From Hyphomicrobiaceae bacterium (GTDB lineage: Bacteria; Pseudomonadota; Alphaproteobacteria; Rhizobiales; Xanthobacteraceae), in NCBI GenBank assembly GCA_021324465.1, contig JAJPJB010000026.1:1-64000 (forward strand): a DNA stretch of 64,000 nucleotides, written 5' to 3'. Every line of letters starts with the position of its first letter. Positions within the stretch are counted from its first letter, which is position 1. The position numbers and the translations under genes were made by a program. This document shows positions 54,822-62,469 of this stretch, piece by piece. A model generated the notes under the pieces. It was not told the origin of the DNA. It made no database searches and saw only the letters and a program-made list of their open reading frames with translations.

Positions 54822-56090
54822 TCACTCGTAGCGCAGCGCTTCGACCGGATCGAGCCGCGCCGCCCGCCACGACGGATAGAGGGTTGCCAGCAGCGACAGT
54901 CCGAGCGCCATGATCAGGACTGCCGTGGTTTCCTTGACATTCATGTCGGCCGGAAGCTGCGACAGGAAATAAAGCTCCGGCGAGAACAGCTCGGTATTGG
55001 TGAGCCAGGACAGAAACCGGCGAATCTCCTCGATATTGAGGCAGACGACGGTGCCGAGAATGAAGCCGACCAGCGTGCCGATGACGCCGATCGAGGCGCC
55101 GGTGATCAGGAACACGCGCATGATCGCGCCCTGCGACGCCCCCATGGTGCGCAGGATCGCAATGTCGCTCGACTTGTCTTTGACCAGCATGATGAGGCCG
55201 GAGACGATATTGAGCGCGGCCACCAGCACGATCAAGGTCAGGATCAGAAACATCACATTGCGCTCGACCTGCAGCGCGTTGAAGAAGGTGGCGTTGCGCT
55301 GGCGCCAGTCGACCATGTAGATCGGCCGCGCCGCCGCAGTCGTCACCGCTTTGCGGAAATTGTCGATATGATCGGGATCGTTGGTATAGACCTCGATGGC
55401 GGTGACGTCGCCCGAGCGGTTGAAATAGGCCTGCGCCTCGGTCAACGGCATGAAGACGAAGGCGGAGTCGTATTCCGACATGCCGATCTCGAATACGGCG
55501 GCGATCTTATAGGCCTTGATCCGCGGCGTCGTGCCCATCGGCGTCACGGCGCCGCGCGGCGCGACCAGCGTGAGATTATCGCCGGCGCGAACCGAGAGCT
55601 GTTCGGCAAGCCGGCTGCCGATCGCGATGCCTTGGTTGTCGTCGAAGCCATCGAGCGTACCCTGCTTGATGTTCTTTGCGACTTGCGTGAGCTTTGCCAG
55701 ATCGGCGCCGCGCATGCCGCGCACCACCACGCCTGACGCATTGAAGGGCGAAGAGGCCAGCGCCTGCCCCTCGACCAAAGGCGCGGCGAGATAAATGCCG
55801 TCGACTTTCGACACCCGCGCCGACACATCCGCATAGTCGGTGAGCGGCGATTCCAGCGGCTGGATCAACAGATGGCCGTTCAGGCCGAGAATTTTTGACA
55901 GCAGCTCCTGGCGGAAACCGTTCATCACCGCCATGACGATGATCAGCGTCGCCACGCCGAGCATGATGCCGACGAATGAGAATCCGGCTATGACGGAGAT
56001 GAATCCCTCCTTGCGCCGCGCGCGCAGATAGCGCAACGACAACATCCATTCGAATGCCGAGAAGGGATGGGTGCCGGTCGGCTCGGCCAT
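54822..56090 (-). CDS. lolC: Lipoprotein-releasing system permease
   Basis: A 422-residue inner-membrane protein of the LolC/LolE family with four helices: one near residue 30 (FVGIMLGVATLIIVMAVMNGFR), a large periplasmic domain (to about 270) and three C-terminal helices in the FtsX domain (MFLILTLIVLVAALNIVSGLIML to the end, with SWRAARLDPVEALRYE). The segment SLRYLRARRKEGFISVIAGFSF is the typical start. Alphaproteobacteria often have a single LolC/E homologue that works as a homodimer (LolF), which would fit here since only one gene is present. Confidence 0.93.
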   Translation of the reverse strand: MAEPTGTHPFSAFEWMLSLRYLRARRKEGFISVIAGFSFVGIMLGVATLIIVMAVMNGFRQELLSKILGLNGHLLIQPLESPLTDYADVSARVSKVDGIYLAAPLVEGQALASSPFNASGVVVRGMRGADLAKLTQVAKNIKQGTLDGFDDNQGIAIGSRLAEQLSVRAGDNLTLVAPRGAVTPMGTTPRIKAYKIAAVFEIGMSEYDSAFVFMPLTEAQAYFNRSGDVTAIEVYTNDPDHIDNFRKAVTTAAARPIYMVDWRQRNATFFNALQVERNVMFLILTLIVLVAALNIVSGLIMLVKDKSSDIAILRTMGASQGAIMRVFLITGASIGVIGTLVGFILGTVVCLNIEEIRRFLSWLTNTELFSPELYFLSQLPADMNVKETTAVLIMALGLSLLATLYPSWRAARLDPVEALRYE

Positions 56091-56237
56091 CTAGGTCTGG
56101 TCCCCGCGATTACCCCGAGTTTCACACGATTCTGGCGGTTTCAAGCCTGGTAGTGTCGCACCAAGGAGCGTCACGCACAGGTTCCTTGCGCGCGCCCGGA
56201 AACGGCCCTGTTGGGCAGTCTTAGCAAGCCGCAGAGC

Positions 56238-57581
56238 TTAGGCGTAAAGCAAGTTGCTTCCTTGGGAAATCCGCGTCACGGCATCGGCCGGCGACATGAG
56301 TTCCCGCGTCCCGTCGGCACGGCGCTTGACCTCGACCTTGCCCTCGGCAAGCCCGCGCGGGCCAACCAGGATCTGCCAGGGAATACCGATCAGGTCGGCG
56401 GTCGCGAATTTCGACCCCGGGCGCTCCTCGAGGTCATGGTAGAGCGTGTCGACCCCCTTGGCGGTGAGTTCCGCATAGAGCCGTTCACAGGCCGGATCGG
56501 TATCGGCGCCGCCCTGCTTGAGATTGAGGATGATGGCACCAAACGGCGCCACGGATTGCGGCCACTTGATGCCGGCATCGTCATGGAATGCCTCGATGAT
56601 GGCGGCCACCAGCCGGCTCGGACCGATGCCATAGGAGCCGCTATGAACCGGCCGATCGGTCCCGTCCGGTCCTGTCACAATGGCCTTCATCGGCTCGGAA
56701 TATTTTGTACCGAAATAGAAGATATGTCCGACCTCGATGCCGCGGGCCGAGAGGCCCTTGCCTGGACCGAGCTTGGCGAAAAGGGACGGATCGTGCTTTT
56801 CCGACGTCGCCGCATAGAGCGACGTCCATTTGTCGACGATGGCCTGCAGCGCCTTGGCATTGTCGAAATCCACGTCCGGCCCCGGCACCTCGAAGGTCAG
56901 ATAGTCGCCGTGGCAGAACACTTCGCTCTCGCCGGTATCGGCCAGGATGATGAATTCATGGGACAGATTCCCGCCGATCGGCCCACTCTCCGCGACCATG
57001 GGAATGGAACGCAGCCCCATCCGGGCAAAGGTGCGCAAATAGGCGACGAACATGCGGTTATAGGAATGCTTGGCGCCTTCGAAATCGAGGTCGAAAGAAT
57101 AGGCGTCCTTCATCAGGAATTCGCGCCCGCGCATCACGCCAAAGCGCGGTCGCACCTCGTCGCGGAACTTCCACTGGATATGATAGAGATTGAGCGGCAA
57201 ATCCTTGTAGGACCGCACATAGCTGCGGAAAATCTCGGTGATCATCTCCTCATTGGTCGGGCCGTAGAGCATTTCCCGCTCGTGGCGGTCCTTGAACCGC
57301 AGCATCTCCTTGCCATAGGCCTCGTAGCGGCCGCTCTCCCGCCAGAGCTCCGCCGACTGGATGGTGGGCATCAGGAGCTCGATTGCGCCGGAGCGGTTCT
57401 GTTCCTCGCGCACGATGCGGCACACCTTGTCGAGGACCCGCAATCCCAGCGGCAAGAAGGCATAGATGCCGGCTGCCTCCTGCCGGATCATGCCGGCCCG
57501 CAGCATGAGCCGGTGGGAGGCGATCTCCGCCTCTTTCGGTATTTCGCGCAGGATGGGCAGGAAGTATCGGGAGAGGCGCAT
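56238..57581 (-). CDS. proS: Prolyl-tRNA synthetase, short alphaproteobacterial form
   Basis: A 447-residue class II synthetase. [46 protein letters not shown] is split in the entry as [11 protein letters not shown] through GIYAFLPLG and is the family start; [14 protein letters not shown] is motif 2 region, [26 protein letters not shown] follows, and [16 protein letters not shown] is motif 3. The INS editing domain (about 180 residues) of E. coli ProS is missing, as is usual for alphaproteobacteria, which carry free-standing editing proteins. The frame extends 102 codons upstream, but ATG 57581 fits the family. Confidence 0.95.
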   Translation of the reverse strand: MRLSRYFLPILREIPKEAEIASHRLMLRAGMIRQEAAGIYAFLPLGLRVLDKVCRIVREEQNRSGAIELLMPTIQSAELWRESGRYEAYGKEMLRFKDRHEREMLYGPTNEEMITEIFRSYVRSYKDLPLNLYHIQWKFRDEVRPRFGVMRGREFLMKDAYSFDLDFEGAKHSYNRMFVAYLRTFARMGLRSIPMVAESGPIGGNLSHEFIILADTGESEVFCHGDYLTFEVPGPDVDFDNAKALQAIVDKWTSLYAATSEKHDPSLFAKLGPGKGLSARGIEVGHIFYFGTKYSEPMKAIVTGPDGTDRPVHSGSYGIGPSRLVAAIIEAFHDDAGIKWPQSVAPFGAIILNLKQGGADTDPACERLYAELTAKGVDTLYHDLEERPGSKFATADLIGIPWQILVGPRGLAEGKVEVKRRADGTRELMSPADAVTRISQGSNLLYA

Positions 57582-58409
57582 GAAAATCCGCTGTGCCGGA
57601 TCGGCGGTCGAGACCGGCGGCCAAACAAGCCGCAAAGGTCTCCGAATTACAAGAGCAATCGCCGGGGCGCAGGTCCGCCGGAGAGCGATCCCGGATCGCC
57701 GTCCGAACCAGAATTTTTTTGCGCCGGGCGATGGTAAGATGATGACAAGGCTTTGAAGATCGATTACGACTAGCTGGCGAGCCTCGGAGCGCCGACTGAT
57801 CGGCAAGCTGCGGGGTAGCGGTCCAAGTCTCGGGAGGATGACCCGCGAGCGGAAAGCATCGCCAGCCACGTCCAAGCCGAAATGCAAGCCGCATCCAGAT
57901 AATTAAACGTGGGTTATGGGTCAGACGAGGATTTTACAGCAGGGCGTTGGCCCTGCTTTTCTTTTGTGATGGGCACCTGGCGGAGCGCGGCCCATTCCCC
58001 CACAGGTTTGAAGAACCGAGCAATCCAGCACAACATGTTGATACTACAGCGAATTCATTTTTGACGGAGCATGCCGGCGCGGGCGAGATAGTTGACGCAT
58101 TGCGGGGGATGAAACGGACGAGCGCGTCGCCGAAGGCGTCCCACATCGAGGTTTTCCAGCGCCCATGCGGAAACACCGGAAACTGGGGCGACCAGCCGCG
58201 GCGCGCGAGGCAATCGAGGCTCGCCAAGCCAGTTTGCGGCGCCAACCCCCATACACTCGCGCAGATCGCCGCCCAAGCCGGCGCCTCATCTGCAACGGCC
58301 GCATGTCGCGTCAGCGCGGGCCTGGCAAACCTGCCGCATGAGAGCCGGCCCGAGGCGGGCAGCGTTGCGAGCGCGAGGAGCCCTGCCAGCTGTGCGCATG
58401 ATCAGAAGA
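57582..58409. other. Gene-poor stretch upstream of proS
   Basis: 828 bases. A tiny frame at 57838-57906 (22 codons, start MTRERKASP, rich in Lys and Pro) lies 31 bases before an isolated terminator, but the Shine-Dalgarno directly abuts its ATG. From 57960 to 58409, overlapping frames on both strands (57947-58492 plus, 57934-58245 and 58055-58276 minus) have no domain and no good start. It could be a decayed gene or the region of a small RNA. Confidence 0.4.
57938..57965 (+). terminator. Orphan intrinsic terminator
   Basis: AGCAGGGC (57938-57945), loop GTTG, GCCCTGCT (57950-57957), followed by TTTCTTTTG. A good plus-strand terminator although no plus-strand gene of normal size lies upstream; proS is on the other strand. 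It implies a short transcript ending here, either a small RNA or the 22-codon frame. Confidence 0.75.
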
Positions 58410-59291
58410 TCAATTCGTCAGCGCCTCTGAGTAGCGCGCATAGAGGCCGTCGATGCGGCTTTCCCACATTCTTACAAAGGCGCCGGACGTGAGATTGTCG
58501 ACGGATTTCCAGATTTGTTTGACCTCAGGAAGCGTGTTGGCCCAGATCGCCCGCTTGCACCACGCCTCGCCCTTTTCTCTGCCTTCGTCGGTGGCGCACA
58601 TCGACTTCCAGGCGACACGCTCGGGATGATTGACGTGCTCCTCCGCGCCTTGCGTGCCTTGCTGATGGATCAGATAGAGATCGCTGATCGTCGGCTTCTT
58701 GTGTGTCGTGAGCTCAAACATGATGGCCGAGGTCGCGAACTTGAATGCGGCAGCAATGGCATTGTCACGCGGATTGAGAATATCGCCGGAGCCGTATTTG
58801 GCGAACTCGTACTTGCTGAGCTGGAATAGGCCGACATACGAGCCCGTGCGCTGCGTCGGATCGAAATCGGACTCCACCTTCGCGACCGCCTTCATGAAAT
58901 TGAAGTCCAGGCTGAAGGCGTCGGACGCGTGTTTGATTTCCTCGACGGGCGTCCCGAGCGGAACGTCTTTCAGCGAGGCCAGCGCGATATCGGGCGGCCG
59001 CTGTTGCGGCGGCACTTCCGAATAGACATAGGCATGCACCAGATAAGAAAGCTGCTTTGCGACGCTCAAATCAGGCAGCCGGCTGTTCGGAGCGAAGAAT
59101 TTCTGCAAACGAACAACTTTCTGAGTGAGCACATCGGTTATGCCTTTGAGGCGGTCCGACTTCAGCGGAACCACGACGATCGGCTCGGCCGCAGATTGCT
59201 CCGCCTGCTGAGGGTCGTCCCGCAAAACGAGGAACGTTCCCGCAAACGTAGCCACGGCAACAGCAATATACAGGAAAGACGTGCCCCGCAT
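58410..59291 (-). CDS. Lytic transglycosylase (SLT domain), membrane-anchored
   Basis: A 293-residue protein with an N-terminal hydrophobic anchor (FLYIAVAVATFAGTFLVL, uncleaved or signal) and a periplasmic SLT-like lysozyme-fold domain from about residue 115. FNFMKAVAKVESDFDP carries the catalytic Glu, SYVGLFQLSKYEF the GLxQ motif, and DNAIAAAFKFAT and YLIHQQGTQGAEEHVNHPERVAWKSM complete the family core. It would cleave the MurNAc-GlcNAc bond of peptidoglycan. The linker (residues 30-110) is unique. Single gene, with no operon partner. Confidence 0.82.
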   Translation of the reverse strand: MRGTSFLYIAVAVATFAGTFLVLRDDPQQAEQSAAEPIVVVPLKSDRLKGITDVLTQKVVRLQKFFAPNSRLPDLSVAKQLSYLVHAYVYSEVPPQQRPPDIALASLKDVPLGTPVEEIKHASDAFSLDFNFMKAVAKVESDFDPTQRTGSYVGLFQLSKYEFAKYGSGDILNPRDNAIAAAFKFATSAIMFELTTHKKPTISDLYLIHQQGTQGAEEHVNHPERVAWKSMCATDEGREKGEAWCKRAIWANTLPEVKQIWKSVDNLTSGAFVRMWESRIDGLYARYSEALTN

Positions 59292-60099
59292 TCCCCCTCA
59301 GCCCACCCATCCGATCCGGCAACCCAGAGTGAAAGCGCAAACGATTAACGATTCTTGAGTGTGGCAAAAGTGAGAGGACGGCGTCGCGAGATTGCGGCGG
59401 AATGCAGGCCACACGCAATCAGGAAGCCACGCCTTGCAAAGGGCCTGCCGTGGACCTGCTGTGGGCCTGTTGGGTGACCGGCCCGTTCTCCGTCGCCTCC
59501 GCCGATCGACCGTGTAACCCCTGGGTGAGTGTCGATGCCTGCCGCCTCGGACCTGAATCTGCCGTGACCGCCGCCGTCTCAGCTCCCCAGTCCGGTCGTC
59601 AGCCGAGGGCGATCTGGAGCGTGACACAGGCGTCGCCAGCGAATTGAGCCGGATTGTTGCCAAGCGAGCTTTGCGCAGCGTCGCCTCGCACGCTGACATC
59701 ATATCGCAGCGACATAGGATCGCAGCGATAGAATTTATCAATGACCGCATTCCGTATTCAAATTGATCTTCACGATCCTGCCTGCACGAATTTGATTGCA
59801 AATATCTGGCGATACGAGACAGGCGCGTGAGTAGTTGTCTCCTCCGGCTTCTTCTTGGCCTCTGATGTGCGGTGCAACGGACCAACGGTTCGGCGCGGCA
59901 TCAAACCAAAGTTGGATTGACCGCGGAACATGCTTGGGGTCGGAAGTCCCAAGATGTGGTGAAGCTGCGACCTCATGGAATACGAGGAAGCGGCGCACCG
60001 CGTGTGAATGACAGTTGCGCGCCGGGGGCCGCCGGAAGGTGCGCGAATAACCATGCGCGGGGTCAACCCCGCAGACGTCAGTTAAGGGAGGATTGCGAA
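59292..60099. other. Intergenic region before the branched-chain amino acid transporter
   Basis: 808 bases without a supported gene. Frames at 59298-59885 (minus, Arg-rich), 59402-59647 (plus) and 59738-60238 (minus) have shadow-like composition. A short direct repetition of GGCCTG.TGTGG-like units is seen at 59447-59475. GCGGGGT (60057-60063) and ACCCCGC (60066-60072) form a tight palindrome 28 bases before the next start, a possible operator. From about 59700 the G+C is lower, probably the promoter region. Confidence 0.4.
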
Positions 60100-61458
60100 A
60101 TGTCTCGACCGACATATGAACGCAGCGTCTCGCGTCGCAACCTGTTGCAAGCGGGGGCCGGATTGGCCGGCAGCGCGCTAATGGCGCAGTCGTTCGGCAC
60201 GCCCGCATTGGCCGTAGGTATTTCCGACCAGCAGCCAATCGGCACTTGGCCGGCCGGAGTGCAAGGCGACACCGTCTATATCGGCGCGGCGGTGCCGCGC
60301 ACCGGCACCTACGCGGTGCAAGGCGAGGACGAGCTCAAAGGCTGGCAGCTTGCAGTCGAGCACATCAATAACGGCGATCCGCTCTTGCAGAAGATCGCGC
60401 CGAAGGTGAGCAAGGGCCTGCTCGGCAAGAAAGTCGATCTGGTCGTCGCCGACTCCGCCGCCAAGCCGAACGAGGCGGTGCAGGAACAGCAGACCTTCAT
60501 CAACCAGAACAAGATCATCCTCATGACCGGTTCGACCTCGAGCGCGGTCGCGGTTGCACTGAACAAATTCGCGCAGCGCGAAAAGGTCCTCTACGTCACC
60601 GGCATTTCCGGTTCCAACGACACCACCGGCAAGGACTGTGTGCGCTACGGCTTCCGCCAGAACTTTTATGGCGAAACCGCCGCCAACGCGATCGGCCCGG
60701 TGCTGCTCAAGCAGTTCGGCAAGAACCGCAAGGCGGCGTTCATGACGCCGGACTATACCTATGGCCACACCGTGACCAAGTCGGTGAACGATTATCTGAC
60801 CCAGAACGGCGGCTGGACCATGGTGACCAACCAAATCTCGCCGCTCGGCACGCAGGACTTCAGCCAGTATCTCACCAATATCGCCAATTCCGGCGCCGAG
60901 TTCCTGGTCAACGTGAACTGGGGCCGCGACGCGGTGCTGTCGATCCAGCAGGCCAAGCAGTTCGGCATCCTGCCGAAGATGACGCTGGTCGTCCCCTATC
61001 AGATTCCCTTCCTCGCCAAGGAGGTCGGGCCGGAGCTCACCGCCGGCGTCTATGCCGCCACGGACTTCTGGTGGACGCTCGAGGACAAATATCCGCTGGC
61101 CAAGATGTTCGTCGACGCTTTCTACAAGAAGTACAACTATCGGCCGGAATGGGGGGCCGAGAACTCGTATATGAGCTTTGCCATCTGGGCGCGCATGGTG
61201 TCGGAGGCGGGAACGTTCTATCCGCCCGATGTCATCAAGCAGTACGAGAAGGGCGAAACCTTCCCCTCCGTCGTGGGCGACGTGCATTTCCGCGCCGCTG
61301 ACCACCAGCTGGTCCGTCCGGTCGTCATCGTCCGCGGCAAGAAGCCAAGCGACATGAAGAACAACGAGGATTATTGGGAGGTTCTCGAAGTCGTGCCGGG
61401 TGAGCCGCTGATGCAGAAGCCCGATGCCTTCGGCTGCAATCTGGGCGATTACACCTGA
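60100..61458 (+). CDS. Branched-chain amino acid/urea-type ABC transporter substrate-binding protein, Tat-exported
   Basis: A 452-residue type I periplasmic binding protein of the LivJ/UrtA-like family. The N-terminus SVSRRNLLQAGAGLAGSALMA is a Tat signal with SRRNLL. Mature part: VYIGAAVPRTGTYAVQGEDELKGWQLAVEHIN, LLGKKVDLVVADSAAKPNEAVQ, ILMTGSTSSAVAVALNKFA and FMTPDYTYGHTVTKSVNDYL. AAGGGAGGA at 60084-60092 fixes ATG 60100. It is followed by a hairpin, livH and a fused livM-livG, so it is the receptor of that transporter. The ligand (amino acid, amide, urea or aromatic) cannot be given. Confidence 0.93.
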   Translation: MSRPTYERSVSRRNLLQAGAGLAGSALMAQSFGTPALAVGISDQQPIGTWPAGVQGDTVYIGAAVPRTGTYAVQGEDELKGWQLAVEHINNGDPLLQKIAPKVSKGLLGKKVDLVVADSAAKPNEAVQEQQTFINQNKIILMTGSTSSAVAVALNKFAQREKVLYVTGISGSNDTTGKDCVRYGFRQNFYGETAANAIGPVLLKQFGKNRKAAFMTPDYTYGHTVTKSVNDYLTQNGGWTMVTNQISPLGTQDFSQYLTNIANSGAEFLVNVNWGRDAVLSIQQAKQFGILPKMTLVVPYQIPFLAKEVGPELTAGVYAATDFWWTLEDKYPLAKMFVDAFYKKYNYRPEWGAENSYMSFAIWARMVSEAGTFYPPDVIKQYEKGETFPSVVGDVHFRAADHQLVRPVVIVRGKKPSDMKNNEDYWEVLEVVPGEPLMQKPDAFGCNLGDYT

Positions 61459-61515
61459 ATGCAGCCGAGTCCCTCGCCGTCCGAGCTCCTGACGGCGTCT
61501 CTGCCGAAGACAGCG

Positions 61516-61546
61516 CGGCATGCCCGGCGCACCGCCGGGCATGCCG
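61516..61546 (+). repeat. Strong hairpin between binding-protein and permease genes
   Basis: CGGCATGCCCGGC (61516-61528), loop GCACC, GCCGGGCATGCCG (61534-61546): a perfect 13-bp stem, 57 bases after the stop of the binding-protein gene. There is no U-run, so it is more likely an mRNA-stabilising or partial-attenuation element that lets the binding protein be made in excess of the permeases. Confidence 0.75.
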
Positions 61547-61580
61547 GCGACATTAACGTGAAACGAATTGCGGATGCCGC

Positions 61581-62456
61581 GTGGTCAACTGGGCTAATTT
61601 CATCTCGCAATGCTTCAACGGGCTGGTGCTCGGCGCGCTGCTCGCGCTGATCTCCTCCGGGCTGACGATCATCTATGGCACGCTCGGCGTGCTCAATCTC
61701 GCGCATGGCGCCATGTTCATGCTCGGCGGCTATGCGGGCTGGCTGGCCTATAGCTATAGCGGCTCGTTCATCGCCGCCGTCGTTGCCGGTTCCCTGTTCA
61801 CTCTGATCGTCGGCTTGGTGACGGAGCGAGCGATCATCCGGTATTTCTACAAACGGCCGCATGAGGACCAGCTCCTGGTCACGTTCGGGATCGGCATCGT
61901 CTTTGTCGAGACGATACGGTTCTTCTTCGGCAGCCTGTCGAAGGCGGTGCCGCCGCCGCCGCCGCTCCTTGGGATCACGCCGCTCGGCTTCATGTTTTAC
62001 CCGACCTATCGGCTGGCGCTGCTCGGCATTGTCGCGGTCGCTTTGCTCGCGCTCTATGCCGTGCTCTACCGAACGCGGATCGGCATGATCGTGCGCGCCG
62101 GCATCGAGGATTCGGTGATGGTCGATGTGCTGGGCATCGACGTTTACAAGGTCTTCATGCTGGTGTTCGGCATCGGCGCCATGGCGGCAGGATTCGCCGG
62201 CATCATCAATGCTCCGGTGGTGTCGATCGCCCCCGACGTGGGCGAGGCGATCCTGGTGCAGACCTTCGTTGTGGTCGTCATCGGCGGCGTCGGATCCTTT
62301 CCGGGAGCGGTTCTCGGCGGCTTGATCGCCGGCGAGATCATCAGCATTACTTCGATGTTCAATCCGGGCTATTCCTACGTCATGCTGTTCGTCGCCATGA
62401 CGCTGGTGCTGGTGCTGCGTCCCTATGGGCTGCTTGGCACCGCCGGCCGCGAATGA
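61581..62456 (+). CDS. livH: Branched-chain amino acid type ABC permease LivH
   Basis: A 291-residue polytopic permease with about eight helices. FISQCFNGLVLGALLALISSGLTIIYGTLGVLNLAHGAMFMLGGY is the typical LivH start (split here by helix), RTRIGMIVRAGIEDSVMVDVLGIDVYKVFMLVFGIG is the EAA-like cytoplasmic loop for the ATPase, and FVVVVIGGVGSFPGAVLGGLIAGEI closes the core. The start is GTG 61581. It lies 122 bases after the binding protein and 13 before the LivM-LivG fusion. Pores of this family import hydrophobic amino acids and relatives. Confidence 0.94.
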   Translation: MVNWANFISQCFNGLVLGALLALISSGLTIIYGTLGVLNLAHGAMFMLGGYAGWLAYSYSGSFIAAVVAGSLFTLIVGLVTERAIIRYFYKRPHEDQLLVTFGIGIVFVETIRFFFGSLSKAVPPPPPLLGITPLGFMFYPTYRLALLGIVAVALLALYAVLYRTRIGMIVRAGIEDSVMVDVLGIDVYKVFMLVFGIGAMAAGFAGIINAPVVSIAPDVGEAILVQTFVVVVIGGVGSFPGAVLGGLIAGEIISITSMFNPGYSYVMLFVAMTLVLVLRPYGLLGTAGRE

Positions 62457-62469
62457 GTGCGGCCGTCTG

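Noticed and set aside
57947-58492. 181-codon plus-strand frame upstream of proS
   Set aside because: Its 3' part is antisense to the lytic transglycosylase, the start lies inside a terminator, and no domain is seen.
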